A DNA stretch of 64,000 nucleotides, taken from NCBI RefSeq assembly GCF_000003815.2, contig NC_049991.1, positions 5,712,882 to 5,776,881 on the forward strand, written 5' to 3'. Shown here piece after piece: positions 1 through 12,671 of the stretch (position 1 is its first letter; each line of letters starts with the position of its first letter). Source of the stretch: Branchiostoma floridae. Taxonomy: Eukaryota; Chordata; Leptocardii; Amphioxiformes; Branchiostomatidae. The position numbers were made by a program, and so were the translations under genes. The notes under the pieces are model-generated. The model saw only the letters and a program-made list of their open reading frames with translations. It was not told the origin of the DNA and did not search any database.

Positions 1-1720
1 TAATTAACTCTCGCTCTCCCCAGACCGCTGGCACCTGGCACCTGTGGGCTCTGGGGTCACGGGAGTTCACGGGAGAAGGCCGAAAGAAAACCAATTTCCC
101 CTCAGAAAAGTGCAGAAATTAATAATTTGAAATTGGTTCATGCCAAAAATTTTACTTGGATCATTTTACCAACTATCTAATGCCTATCTACACCAAATTT
201 AAGGTCATTCCATTGTAATTCAATGGTACAGGGGGCCAAAATATACCGTTGTGGTCAAAACGTGACCTTTAAACTTCAATAAAATCATTTTAGAGGCAGA
301 TATGAAAAAAATGAGAAAAAAGCACCTCGGTATTGACCCACTCTACTCTTGTGCCAAATTTCAGGTCATTCGGTCCCGGAACGACGGAGATGATTCGATT
401 TGAAGATTTGACAGGAGAAAGAAAGAAAGAAAGAAACGTTACGAATACAATATATTTCACCATACCATATATGGTATGGCTGAAATATAAATAGGACTTT
501 GACATAATCACTGAAGTCCCAAAAAATGGATTTTTAAAAAAGCCCCCCTCAATGCAAGAATGGACTCTTCCAGCACACCCATGTAAAATTGCAAATTAGA
601 CCAGTCCAAAAATAACCCTACTGAAAGACTTTGACAAACTAGAAGTCACCAAAGTCCAAAATATGAATTTCAAAAAAATCCCCCCTCCGTGTGAGAATAG
701 ACTCTTCCAGCACACTTTCTGTAAAATTGCGAAATAGACCTGTCCAATAATACACCCACTGAAAGACTTCACCAGTCCAAGGATGAATTTAAAAAAAATG
801 AACCCCTCCGTGTAAGAATGGACTCTTCCAGATGACACCTGGCTTGCTGATTGGCTGCCACCTCCCCCTTTTTAGGATATAGATTCAGGCTAAGTGATTG
901 GTTACCTATCTAATTAGATTAAATTACATAGATGCCAGTAGGTGCAATCTGCAGCTGGGGGTCAACGACCTTAAGGTCATTGACCCCTCTGGCTATTGGA
1001 AAATGACCCAAAAAATCACCAAATATATCATTTTGAAGTAGTTTATGACAAAAATTGTACATGTGTCATTTGAATAAATATCTACTGCACCCTTTTACCA
1101 AAACTTAGGTCATTTGGTTTTAAAACCAGAGCACCAGAGCCAAAAGTGTACGTTTTTGGTCATAAAATGGCCAAATAATCGCAAAATTAAGCATTTTGTT
1201 GTACAGTCTGCCTCAAGTGTTATTGAATCCATGTGCGCATATGTCTAGGGCACTCCTATACTAAATTTCAGGTCATCCGGTTCTAAAACCAAGGTACAGG
1301 AGCCAAAAGTGTCCTTTTTTGGTAAAAAAATGATCAAAAAATCGCAAAAATAAGCATTTCCTTATACTGTACACCAAAACTGATATTGAATCTATATGGG
1401 GGACTTATCAAGGCACATCTGTGCCAAATTTCAGCTCATTCGGTTATAATACCAGGGTACAGGGGGCCCAAATATACAGTTTTGGTCTTAAGATGACCAA
1501 AAAACCTTAATAAAATCATTTAAGAGACAGATATGGAAAAAATGAAAAAAACGCCCGAGGGTATTGGCCCACTCTACCCTTGTGCCAAATTTCAAGTCAT
1601 TCGGTTGAGGAACAACGGAGATACCGTGTTCTGAAGATTTGACAGGAGAAAGAAAGAAACATTACGAATACAATATATTTCACCATACCTATGGTATGGC
1701 TGAAATATAATTACATTTTG
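1..1720. repeat. Composite of degenerate dispersed and tandem repeats
   Basis: No gene is visible. About 310 bp at 150-490 recurs in direct orientation at 1400-1712. Both copies end in a short GAAA run followed by a near-palindrome (ATTTCACCATACC...GGTATGGCTGAAATAT). Between them are two degenerate tandem arrays: three units of about 123-136 bp at 545-840, marked by GAATGGACTCTTCCAG, and units of about 170 bp at 1085-1520, marked by CAAATTTCAGGTCATTCGG. The family was not identified; the two long copies suggest a dispersed mobile element with internal repeats. Confidence 0.7.
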
Positions 1721-2334
1721 TATTTTGTTACAGATCATGGATCAAAGTTGGGAAAACCAAGACAACTCTCCGAGGGACTAATTAGTAGTACGTACAACTT
1801 GCTTGATAATGGTTTTCCCTCATATTTCTGATACTTATTTTCTTCAACACTCTTTGTTCTTTCTGGTATTATCTGCTCATACTTATGTGCCCACTGTATC
1901 GAACATAGTATCATGGCGAATACTACAACAATATGAAAATATTCATGGTAACAAACAGATGAAGTGGCACAAATAGTCGCACAGGAGAAAGCCGTCAAAA
2001 ACCCCATCTTCATATTCCCTTTTTATCATTATCAATCCAGATCCATAGAAGTTTATGTCTCTCGACCAATGTCTTTGTATGATGTTAATGTCCAATTTAT
2101 GCAAAAATATGCCCCAAATAGAGAATAGATAATAAAAAAGCAGAAACTACGTGCTACAAGTCCAAAATCATGCAACTAGTTAAGTAGGTACATATTAATA
2201 TAGGAATGTATGATATGATGATATAGATATGATAATATAGAAATGCATGTGTTAACAGAGAATAACAAAAGAATACGGATACATTGTTTACTATAACTGC
2301 TTATTTGGATACATGTGATAACATACAGACGTCA

Positions 2335-2621
2335 CTAAAATTGTGATCCATATTTTCTTCTTTTCATTTCCTTCATGTATTCTTTGTTCTTTTCTTCCTG
2401 CAGTAAGCCTAAGCCTTGGTAAGATTGTCGATCATGATCATTCAACTGGCATATCAAGCGGCAAAACTCACCTTATAGTGTTGTGGCGCTCTGCCAAAGT
2501 GCAACGTCTTTGGCCGTGTTCGTTCTTCTGAACCCTCTACCGGACCGAGCGGAGAGTTCTGGGCGGCGCAAATGCACCCTAGCGCCGCCAACATCATGAC
2601 CAGAGGTCGGGGCCTCACCAT
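2335..2621 (-). CDS. Small two-exon gene, 70-aa protein with signal peptide, function unknown
   Basis: Coding exons are 2621-2472 (50 codons, phase 0) and 2397-2335 (20 codons plus TAG). The donor CTATAAG|GTGAGT and acceptor TTACTGCAG are both good consensus, and the frame is open across the junction. The start ATG sits in a favourable context (CAACATGG). The N-terminus has basic residues (MVRPRPL) and then a hydrophobic stretch VMMLAALGCICAA, as in a signal peptide or mitochondrial anchor. The rest is short and charged, ending in a lysine/arginine-rich segment EEKNKEYMKEMKRRKYGSQF that could form an amphipathic helix. I do not recognise the family. It could be a secreted peptide precursor or a small single-pass membrane protein. 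Gene structure is moderately supported; function is unknown. Confidence 0.5.
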
Positions 2622-2799
2622 GTTGACGTTCTGCCACAGAATCTTCTGAAGTTGATTAAATCCTGAAAGATTTGAAGAGAATTTCACACCACTCTGTCAT
2701 GCTCATGTAGAATTAATCCGTCAGTGTTAAAAACGATCACCTGAAGTATTCAAACACGATCCAATCTCTTTACTTCTGGGCATCCATCACTCTTCTTCA

Positions 2800-2995
2800 A
2801 AGTCACTGGAATGAACTGGCAGAAACAATACAAGTACATCTTACTAGAAAAAACAGATGAACATGAGACGCTGGAGAAAAGTGATAGATGTCACTCGACA
2901 CGGTCGGAAGTAAATCTCCGTGTTTTTCCAGCTGTAGAGATTGAACTATTTGAATATTGTTTACCTGGATGTCCAACCTTTCAATCGTGTCGCCC
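2800..2995. repeat. Dispersed repeat fragment, possibly a Penelope-like element end
   Basis: The block containing GATGTCACTCGACACGGTCG and a following TAAATCTCCGTGTTTTTCCAG recurs in similar form at about 56340-56420 inside an E4F1 intron. Phrases of this kind occur near the ends of Penelope-like retroelements in marine invertebrates; that assignment is inference from memory. No reverse transcriptase ORF is attached. Confidence 0.4.
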
Positions 2996-3007
2996 AAAGT
3001 AGTTCAG

Positions 3008-3255
3008 GTGGACTCTCACTGCCTCATTGCACTTGGGGCACCGGTGCGGCACTGCGGGGTTCGTTTACTGCGCACTGCTTTGTTATTTTTGCGATTTCTT
3101 ATAATTTAGATATTGCGTAATACGTAAAAGTACGACTTAGAAGACAACAAAATTCACAAAACGTAAGAAAATTTGTTCTTTATCTCTGATATTCGTTGAG
3201 TCATCTACGAACCCCGCAGTGCCGCACCGGTGCCCCACGTGCAGTGAGAGTCCAC
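3008..3255. mobile_element. Short inverted-repeat element (MITE-like), 248 bp
   Basis: The outer ends GTGGACTCTCACTGC and GCAGTGAGAGTCCAC are exact reverse complements. The inverted match continues inward for about 50 bp with small differences (GGGGCACCGGTGCGGCACTG on the left). There is no coding capacity. No clear target-site duplication was found. Confidence 0.75.
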
Positions 3256-3572
3256 ATTAAGAAGGATCGCCATTAGGATCTATTCTTTGATTGTACGAAG
3301 ATCTTAATCTAATTGCTAAGTAGCACTTGGATTAGAATCTTTGTACATCCACTTCGGCCACTGCTGTATGATTATATACACATTTCTTGACTATATCACA
3401 ATGTGTTTAAGTGTCAGTAGTACAGATAGTGTCGAAGATTGTAGTACTTAATAGTACTTACTGCATGTAATGATAAGTCCCTAAATGTCTCTCTTAAGTC
3501 TCTCACGTGCTTCTTTCTTATTTGTGTGGGCGATGTGACTTCAAGCAATAGTTGGTGAAAAAGGTAGCACAG

Positions 3573-4085
3573 AGCTGACAAAGCCATATGCAAATATACC
3601 CCGCGCTTTAAAAGCTTTTAAAAGATTCTATCCTTTTTTTAGGTTAATTTCATAGATAATACACTGTGGCATTAGGACGACTCAGACATATATTCAACCG
3701 CACAGGTAAAAGCCAAGGAAAACTATTGTATTTTCGTGTTTTAGGCCATGTTGAGTTTCCTATATGGTTGACATCCTCTGGGAACTCCAAAGCAATGCGG
3801 GTGTGTTCGAATGATTTCAGTAAGCAATGTTTGGCTGGTAGACAGAGCCAAATCAGCTGACAAAGCCATACCTGAAAATATCTAACACGCTAAAGGCTTT
3901 TAAAAGATTCCACCTTGTTATTTTTAGATTTAAGTGATAGATAAGGCATTGTGACATTCTGAATACCCAGACATACCTAACCGCAGGAGGAAAACTATTT
4001 TGTTTACGAATAGGCAATGTTGATATTAATATATGGATGGCATCTTCTGGGAACTCGAAAGTAATGCGGGTGTGCTTGGACAAAA
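3573..4085. repeat. Tandem duplication, two diverged copies of about 282 bp
   Basis: AGCTGACAAAGCCATA begins one copy at 3573 and another at 3855. Both copies continue through CTTTTAAAAGATTC and end near a stretch reading AATGCGGGTGTG. No long ORF is shared between the copies, so they look non-coding. The preceding 3256-3572 shows nothing I can name. Confidence 0.7.
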
Positions 4086-5603
4086 ATGTTGCCGTTATTC
4101 TGAATTTCTAAGTGGTCAGGAAGGTTGAAAAATGACAAGACACACAGAGTATGGTATACCAAATAACAGAGTCTTCATTCTTGTTCTTCTTCTTTAACTG
4201 GAATTGACTTTGGCATTTTATTAAATCAGCATGCATTTTCCGTTATTTGATTGGCAATCTATTGCACACATTTGGTCAATTTACAGCTGGTTTGTGCCAT
4301 TTATAGTAAGGTTGGTTTTTTTAAGGGGGGGGGGGCGAAAATTGATGATAGCGAGGATACCATCCATATATTAAAAGCAATTTTGCCTTACAGCCCCGAA
4401 AAGAATATGATCGGTAATTAGAGATGTTCTTCTTCTTTTAGATATCTATCTTAGCTATCTGTGGGTGTCGAAGCGGAAGCGTTGTACAACTTTATAACAC
4501 TGCCCTACCTGATCATGAAAACAACAAAGACTAAAAAATTCTCGGCAATCTTCACAACGTAGTTGGTCCTATCATTGATTTAAACATTCTACCTGAATCT
4601 GCTCGTACCTACCTGCGACTAAGGGGTAGTATCACAGCTAGGAAACTAACAGAAAAATCCTAAACTTGACCCAAACACATATTGTAGACACAAAATGGTT
4701 TCAACTGAATGACCCAACAAATCCTTCAATATTTACAACTCAACTTCCAAACCTAAACTTATTTGTTGTTGTCATTGTCATTGTTTTGTTCAATTGTTAG
4801 GTCTTTGATTTCAGAGGTGATGTTGGTACTAGCAATTTTCTAGATTGCATCTGACTCCTGTGTCCTGTAGATTATTTCGTTGATTGCTAAAAGAAAAAGC
4901 CTAATGCTGTTACGAAGAGGCTAGCCCTGGTAACAGCATAAAATGTTAACAATGCAAGTGCTTACAAAACTTCGTGAGAACCTTAGACACTGTTTCTCCA
5001 GCAATGTTCATGGTATACGTAGGTATGCACCTGACATATTTCACTTATAGATCTCTGGTCATGTCAAGATGCGATATCACGTTCTTAAGAACGGGCCACC
5101 TAAACCAATTTAGATTAGTGCAACTTTTGTCAAGCCGTTATTTCATCAATTTTCAAGCACATCAATTAATATTTTGCTTCCTTTGCCAAATATCTTGATA
5201 GTCATGTTGTGGTGTTAACTGTCGGATTGTCATATCAAAGAGATTCATTGTGTAACTCTACCAATGTCTTTATGAGAAGTTTGTACAATGCATGAAAACC
5301 GGATTGTAACAAGGACAAATCCTACGTTTGTCTCCTGATACATAGAAAAATGTGTTAACGCAACAGGAAACCATTACATTGAGTAAAAGTGGTGCTTCAA
5401 ATATCCACAATGACCGTCCAAAGAATTGGGATCGACTGCATGGTCGCATGCAAAATTTGTGATTGCTATTGAGCTTTGCAAAATTGCCTTTATGTGTTTA
5501 AGAAATAGCTTGCAGGAATTTTCTATGATCCATTTGTGATGAAAAAGATGTCCTAGGAAGATTGTGATTGGTTGGACAATGTGTAAGAAGTAAGAAGCAT
5601 ACC
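4086..5603. other. No gene recognised
   Basis: AT-rich DNA with only short ORFs lacking recognisable domains or paired splice signals. A poly-G run lies near 4325. I see no support for a gene here. Confidence 0.5.
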
Positions 5604-5985
5604 CAAGTTCAGATATTCCAAGTAATAAGTCCAAAGCCTTGTGGTAAAAGGACGTCCATTCATTTATACGTACCAATCCATGTCTTAATCCATACTCCAG
5701 GCGACGCTATCTTTGACCAAAAATCACTAAATACTTACTAAAATAGATGGAACATATCGGTTTTTTTGTAGATCTAGATCTCAAAAAACTAAAGTTCAGA
5801 TATTCCAAGTAATAAGTCTAAAGCCTTGTGGTAAAAGGACGTCCATTCATTCATACGTAACAACCCATGTCTTAATCCACGCTCAAGGCGACTCTATCTT
5901 TGCCCAAAAAATCACTAAATACTTGGTAAAATCGATGAAACAAAGCGGTTTTCATTGTAGATCTTGATCTCGAAAATTAAAAAAG
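5604..5985. repeat. Tandem duplication, two copies of 187 bp
   Basis: AAGTTCAGATATTCCAAGTA starts at 5605 and again at 5792. The copies share about 90% identity by eye and end in a GATCT-rich segment. No coding function is apparent. The following 5986-7300 contains no recognisable gene. Confidence 0.8.
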
Positions 5986-7303
5986 GCTGAACAGGAAATT
6001 TGCCATCTAAAAGAAAGGCACACTATTCCCTGAAAATTGAAGAGTAGGATATTTTTTTTTGCTTCTAATTTCATAAAATCATCCGTAAAAGCCTTAGAAG
6101 TTATCACATGGACTAACTTATCAATTTTGTGTATGAAATAGATATTATAGTCATAACGATGTATAGAAAACGACAATATGTGTTTGTATAGTGCCTAAAA
6201 AGGTAGATAAGACTTACCGGATCGTTGAGAACTGGATGTCGCCGACAGCCTGAGAAAGTGTGGCACTCACACATGGGCACAGCTGCTTTTCTGGTTCATT
6301 CCCAAGTGTCCTATCTCTATATGTATGCACAAAAGACGTTCCCACCCGCGCATGGCGCGCCGCTCTTCACCGGAACTTCAAAACATGCGGGCTTATCTTT
6401 GATTGCCGCCAGCAGAATCGGTTCTTAATGGTGATATGGTCTTGTCATCTTTGCCTAAGGCCTAGGGGCGAAAAGCTCTGTGAGGGTCAAATTTTCAATG
6501 AAGGTGATAAAAGTGTTTTATGAACAATTGCTAACTAAATATGATCTTTTGATGACGACCCCCGAGATTGTCAGCGATTGTTAGAAATAATTTGTCCCAG
6601 AAGACAGTACGTGCCACAAAGCTTGGCCACAATGGAGCTACTTCTTTGAATGTGTAGTTTTTTTTCTTACGTTTGGTTCTGTGCTTATTTCAGTTCTGCT
6701 TGGTTCTTCTTATAACTGCTAAAACTAGACTACTTTGGTTCATTTCAGTCATTGCGAATGCCAAGGCATACTGTAAGGGTAGCTAAAGGCATTATGAAGG
6801 CAGTATGGAGTGTGCTCGAAGACATTCTTTAGGTAGTATGGAATTGTAACAGAAAACACAGTATGGAAAGGCAGCCGAGGACATTTGGAGAGTCCCAGGA
6901 GATGTCACACTGCAACAGAATAACTCATGCAAATTGTCATGACATCATAGCGACGTCATCAATAGTTCAAAGTAAATTCAAATGCCTTTCTAATAATTAT
7001 TCACATTTATTGGATACTTAGTTATAGTTGTGACATGGCGGGGCCTGAAAAAATTAAAGTCGTTTCTTTTGCAAGACAGACAAAAACACATCCTCCTCCC
7101 CAACGGCTAGCTAACTGCCTATTTGGGCCCTATATATGCCCTGCTGTCTAGCGGCCCACCAGCAGTTACTGTGAGCGTCGCCACAAACCAGCTGTTAGCC
7201 AAACAGAGAATAGGCCTTTCTTGGGCTTTCCGTTTACGAAAGCCATCTCGCAAATGCCGCTGGGAAGCTATCAGCCAATCATGTGACGTATTACATAGCT
7301 CCA

Positions 7304-7471
7304 TCCTCCTACGCTCGATCCCCATCAAACGGCTGACTGTCCATATAAGGGTAAGCTCATTAATATTTTTAAGCAGGGCGGTCAGTAACTGATCTGAGTG
7401 CACTAGACAGCACAGGTGACCACAAAAAGTTTCGACACGACTGTGGTCCCTCTGCGTAGGAGAATGCAAAA
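7304..7471. mobile_element. Probable MITE with CTCCTACGC ends
   Basis: The left end CATCCTCCTACGC and the right end GCGTAGGAGAATG are inverted matches (12 of 13). The same terminal motif bounds a 92-bp element at 21538-21629, so the two probably belong to one family. No coding capacity. Confidence 0.45.
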
Positions 7472-7892
7472 ACATAGCCTGAAATGATTATGATTTCCAT
7501 AGAGTACAGCACCAATTACATGTAGAAGGTGAGGCTATAATAATAATATTGTCATCGAAACCGCGGCTCTTCATATTGAGAAAACGTGAATCAGCCGTTT
7601 GCATCTGGTAATTGACAAAATTGTAGGTACAGGTTTGACGGCTTTTGTACAGATTGAAAATACATCATATTGTACATGCGTGTGACTATCAACAGCTCCA
7701 TCAAAACGCCTACACTTTGCCATAATTCTGTCGTTCTAACTTACTTTTGAGTATGTTTGCTTTCTAGTATTACCGGAAATACTAAATAATACTAATAAAG
7801 TAGTCCCTTTGAGAAAGACTAGTACTAGTTTTGAATTCCACTTCCAAGAAAGATATCAACGAAATCACGCGTTCAGATAACTTAATCGGAAT

Positions 7893-8352
7893 GTGGGACC
7901 GCGTAGCGCAGTGGGACCGTGTTCGGCCCGTGAACGAGAGGTCGCGGGTTTGAATCCGGCTGTCGTGTTACCGATCTTGTGCCCTTGGGAAAGGCACTTT
8001 ACGCGACTTTCCTCACTTTACTCAGGTGAAAATGAGTACCTAGCTCTGGCTTGGGCCGTCCCTCGGATAGGACGTTAAATGGAGGTCCCATGTCTGGGGA
8101 GAGCCATACCCCAGGCACGTTACAGAACCCGCCACACGTGCAATGGTGCGCGCGGTGTGAGTGGTTCAAAACCTACGGTACCTTGGCCGCACTTAGGGCA
8201 ATTACTGTCGTATTGAGGTCACCTGAGTGGCGCCGAATGACAGCTCGCTCCAGACCCTTGTGATTTAGCCCCGCCTATTGTAAGCTGCTCGCAATTCAGC
8301 CCCTGGCTGCAAAGAGTGAGTAGTCGGCCCTCCCAATAACAATAACAGGAAT
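7893..8352 (+). mobile_element. tRNA-derived SINE
   Basis: The 5' part contains RNA polymerase III promoter boxes in tRNA-like spacing: an A-box-like TAGCGCAGTGGG and a B-box-like GGGTTTGAATCC. This is followed by a non-tRNA body with CTTGTGCCCTTGGGAAAGGC and a tail of AAT repeats near 8335. Related bodies occur at 53340-53470 and 57690-57898, as expected for a dispersed SINE. Transposition would rely on reverse transcriptase from a LINE elsewhere in the genome. Confidence 0.75.
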
Positions 8353-9904
8353 AAACTGTCAAAATAATGAGCAACGTTTACGTTTTTGCAAAATGCGCCT
8401 GCATAGTAGTTAGAGGTTTGTCGGCTCTTGTGCGGATCAAAAATACACCATGTCGTGACAAACTACATCCTTTGGGATAATAAACATGGCTACAGTGACG
8501 TAATAGCAATATCAGAGCTTATTTGTGACGTGAATGTGTTTGGACCAGACCTTAAAGAAAGAACGCCACAAAAAACGACCTACTTAATCCGAATCTTAAG
8601 TTTTTGTTGTATCACGAAGCATATAAGAATGCGATGACGCAAACTTAACTTCGATCCTACTTTTGTGGAAAAAAACTTATCACAACACAAATCTGGAGAT
8701 GAAGACTTTGTTTTTCTACTTTATTTGTAGAGTTTGTGTTCAGAGGATTAGACGTTTTTCTATCATACAAGACAATATAGATATCAAATTGTGGAAGTCC
8801 TTCTTTTTCATATCCTTATATTCCAAAATTCTTATTTTAACCCAAAATTTTATTACAACATCTAAACGTTTTATATCCTGATATAACACTCTTTAGTTCT
8901 CTGTAAATCTGATCTTTTGTTACTGGGGTAGGAGATCCGACATGCACTCATACCGACTTTTGTTACACATAATTTAATTTTTACTTGTTGTTAGTATTAT
9001 TTATATCTTCCTTAATTTTGTATTTCGCTTAGTTCAGTTATGTCTAAGTCTTTGTACACATGTATAGTGGTGGCGTGAATATAAGTTTCCAACTTGAGTA
9101 CGCCATCACTATGTCTGTCTTTTATGTCTTATCTGCCTGAAAAAAAAAAAAGATGACTTTGCAGTGGGATTTCAGTGCACCATATCGAACATTCCTGGCT
9201 CTAAAAACTAAGTTTGACCGAAATGGACTTTGGGGAAAAGGAGCAGCTAAAAAAGTGCTTAGTTTTCCGCCTTTGTACAGCTTGTGTTCACAGTACTAGT
9301 AGCCTTTCTACGGTACAAGACAATATACATTAAAAAGATGATTTTGGAAAGGGATTTCAGTGCGCCATATCCCTTTTTCCAAGAACTCATTCATTCCTGG
9401 CCCCGCTGTGTTGCTGTGGGGTGTCACAGATGTAAGTGGATATTACCATCTTAACGCTTAAGCTCTACAGCAAACCATATCCCTCTCTACACTATCAGTT
9501 TACCATTTCATGTCGCGTCGACCAAGGCCATGAAGCAGGAATTCACAGTTATGTAGCTATTAGTACCCTGACGTCAATAAGGCAACATAGGCAACTTCAC
9601 TTGCATATCCACGAAATTGCGGCTCTGGTCGCTCCCTAACCTTGAGGTGTTAAGTGTCGGTAATAATAAACTCTCCACCTTCCTTCCTGGTGTGGCTAAT
9701 TGCAAGGGCACAAACAATAAAAAAGGTAACAACTAGCGATTCTCTATATCTATCTAATGTTCCTACTTATATAAAGTTCCAATTTTCATGAAAAATTTAG
9801 AATTATTGTGACCGAAGTATTCATTTTCTTAAACTAGTTCAAGCGCATTACAAACATGATTTAAAAACTCTCGGCGACTTGAGATAGACTTTACATATTC
9901 TTCT
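8353..9904. other. No gene recognised; short degenerate repeats
   Basis: A motif around CAAGACAATATA and the phrase GGGATTTCAGTGC recur within 8714-9370, suggesting old local duplication. ORFs are short and have no recognisable domains or splice context. Confidence 0.4.
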
Positions 9905-10215
9905 TCTTTAAGGGGTTTGATTTCTTCTTTGGAGGCACTGGCTGATGAAAAGTCTTGTGATTTTATTCCACACCGACGACCGTCAAATCTACTACTCGAT
10001 GTGCAGTGGGTTCTGTGTTTTAGTGAATATCTGTTTTTGCAGGTCTTCTAGCTGGCGAAACCTAGGTAATATTATTTCAATTGTTTTGAGAAGCCGAGTT
10101 AAAAATGAAATATATTTCATCTGTTCAGAATATTTTCATGGTCTATCCTGAAGTGACGGCTTTTCACAACGCCCCATTTCTATCTCTAGTGGTTGAGCAC
10201 TGATTCTTATCTCAC
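9905..10215. repeat. Dispersed repeat, copy 1 (partner at 17395-17710)
   Basis: Shares GGAGGCACTGGCTGATGAAA near its start and a TTTCTATCTCTAGTGG-type block near its end with 17395-17710, in the same order and orientation. No ORF is conserved between copies. Confidence 0.55.
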
Positions 10216-12114
10216 AGTCATTGGACCCATTGTCAAAATCATTCTGGTATAAATGAATAACTGATGTTTTCAAATTAGATATAATTGGTATATCCTTCAA
10301 TTTAGTTTGTAAAGGTGCTTTCCCGGGAGGAGTTCTTCCTTAAGCAAGGGTTCTTAAAGCTAGGGAAATTTCTCTGGGGAGTCCATCACCATTTGGAAAG
10401 AAGACCTAGGAAAATAAATGACGTATTTTTCAGCTCTATTTTTGGATAAGGTCCTTAAATACGTTAGGGTCAGTAGGTAGGGGTTCTTTTTTTCATATTT
10501 CAGCCGGACTGATTCATCAAGTACAAATGCATCATGACACTGGTATGTTTAACATCATAGTTAATAACACAGATACACATCGCAACGTTGTACTCGCACA
10601 AGTTAAGTAGTTTCAACTTGATACCTTTAAGCAAAGACGACGTGCATTATTTACTACGCATAAAAACTGCCCAATTCCCAAATCTGTTAACAGAGGAAGT
10701 CTATAAGAAAATTTGAAAAAAAATTGGTTTCTTCTTTTTAATTTTCATGACCCTTGTCGTGGTTGATCCTACCCCCCTCTCCTGCCAGGGCTAGGGTTGG
10801 CAGGTTTTTTGCTTGGTTTGGTCGGGTAACAGAATTCAAAACATTTTTTCCACGGCCTATTGATATAGATTACCCTAGTACGTATAGGTAGACCAGCATT
10901 CGTAACAATTGTATTATGATGGAAGATTAGTCCAAAGGTAGACAAAATGCTGGCGAAATTCTGAAGTTATGTCAATAATTGTAATAATAATATCGTGTGT
11001 ATTTCAACGATTATCTCGATCTGTATGCTTTTTTTCAGTGGTGGTGGACTGCCATAGAGGTCGGCGTTGCGATTTTCCACCCAACATCTGCTTGGAGATT
11101 ACAATCTTAAAGGCCACTAGTATGTTGACCCCAAAATTGAAAACATCCTTGAGAACTAAAACATCATGTGATAAGTACAAACCTTTTTTCAGCATATTTG
11201 CACCATTATTTTCGTACTTCTGGTACCTGTAAACTATGCAAAAGAAAGTTGTACAAGGCCTGTTGAGTTTCTGAAACCATCTCACTCTCACTAGACACTC
11301 CTGTTTGAAACAAAAAACGCACTGTACGCTGGTTTGGATGTTGTCCAAATGTTACATAATGGGCCTTTAACACTCCAAATGGCGCATCGATCATAGCAGC
11401 AGCAACCATCAATCTAGACTAAACTGGATTCGTACAGTAAAGATAGTTCCTAGGCATTTTCTAGATAACAACGATTTCGACGCCGATGAAGGTATTTCCA
11501 TTTACAAGATGATACGGCCTCTTTCAGATTGTTATCATTTTCATACTTGGATATGGCAGAAATCGAAACGATAAGAAGTAAAAATAGACAACTGATGACC
11601 ACATTGATACACCATTGCAATCAGACACAACTAGATAGCTTTTATTCACCTTGCTAGATGTATCGTTCTACAACGTTAACATCGCTGTGATGTATGTCTT
11701 AATCTTTTTCACTATCAAACGCTGATCTTTCCGCTATAGTACGGTGTGGATAACAAAAGAAAAACACACGTATGATCGAAAGCTAAATGAATGTCCTATG
11801 TGCCACCACTAAAGCTTGAGAATGGAATAGTCCTCCTAATTTCGAGTTCTTATTACCTCCGTGAAAATTGAGTTTATGTGACCAGTTGGTTTGTCTGTCT
11901 GTCTTAGTGTATAGTCTTAGTGAGTGTCTTCAGTAATGTTGATGTTTAATACAAGATGGTGGAAATGGTGTAGTGGGATACTTGGGGAATCAAAAGCCTG
12001 GTATGGCTCTGGTCCAATGTTGTAGACAGACAGGAAGTTATTACGCACGAGTGGATTATGGATTGGTGACTGTATCTGTATCTGTATCAATATAGCCGGT
12101 ATAACCGCCCTTAG
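10216..12114. other. No gene recognised
   Basis: Only short ORFs without domains. A solitary CTGCTTGGAGATT near 11090 resembles the terminus of the inverted-repeat family seen at 18211, 22491, 28183 and 60925, but no partner end was found. Confidence 0.4.
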
Positions 12115-12180
12115 CTTCGGCGTAACACACCAGCTTCTCAGGCAAGCGGCGCGGCAGCAGCTGGTTATATTACACCGAAG
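12115..12180. repeat. Short palindromic element
   Basis: CTTCGGCGTAACACACCAGC pairs with a terminal segment that reads CTTCGGTGTAATATAACCAG on the other strand, giving a 66-bp imperfect foldback. Confidence 0.55.
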
Positions 12181-12327
12181 GACCCGTCACACCTAACTTT
12201 TGCACATCAATCTGCACGCAAGCGTTCTTTGAAACTATTCAGAGAAGATGTCCCTACTGTGCTTGGTGATAACAAATTCCACTCTACGATAGTTCTGGGA
12301 AAATACGAATTTTTAAACACATCAATC

Positions 12328-12427
12328 NNNNNNNNNNNNNNNNNNNNNNNNNNNNNNNNNNNNNNNNNNNNNNNNNNNNNNNNNNNNNNNNNNNNNNNNN
12401 NNNNNNNNNNNNNNNNNNNNNNNNNNN
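12328..12427. other. Assembly gap of 100 N
   Basis: Exactly 100 unknown bases, the conventional placeholder for a gap of unknown length. The sequence immediately to its right is one arm of an inverted repeat, a likely cause of the break. Confidence 0.99.
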
Positions 12428-12671
12428 GTCACCGGAACGTACTGCGCCTGCGCGAAAAGTGTAGACATGCTAAACCTTGCTAAACCCCCGGTTTACTAAA
12501 GGGCCGCATTTAAGAAAGTACGTGCGTATATAAGGGTCAAATCCCGTGTACGTTTTACATGAAACCATGTCTCTAACATATACTGTACAACAAGCGGGAT
12601 TTCAATGCAACGTTGACCAAACCAAGCCCCAAACCACCAGGGTTCGCGCAGGCGCAGTACGTTCCGGTGAC
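12428..12671. mobile_element. Inverted-repeat element abutting the gap
   Basis: GTCACCGGAACGTACTGCGC at the gap edge is the reverse complement of the sequence ending at 12671. The element may extend into the gap. No coding capacity. Confidence 0.6.

Noticed and set aside
1735-2013. 92-codon minus-strand ORF with hydrophobic N-terminal half
   Set aside because: It has a possible membrane segment, but no acceptor or donor ties it to the two-exon gene at 2335-2621, which already ends in a stop. It adjoins a repeat end. Kept only as a weak candidate.
7119-7475. Long ORFs on both strands (118 and 89 codons)
   Set aside because: They overlap an inverted-repeat element and have no domain or splice context.
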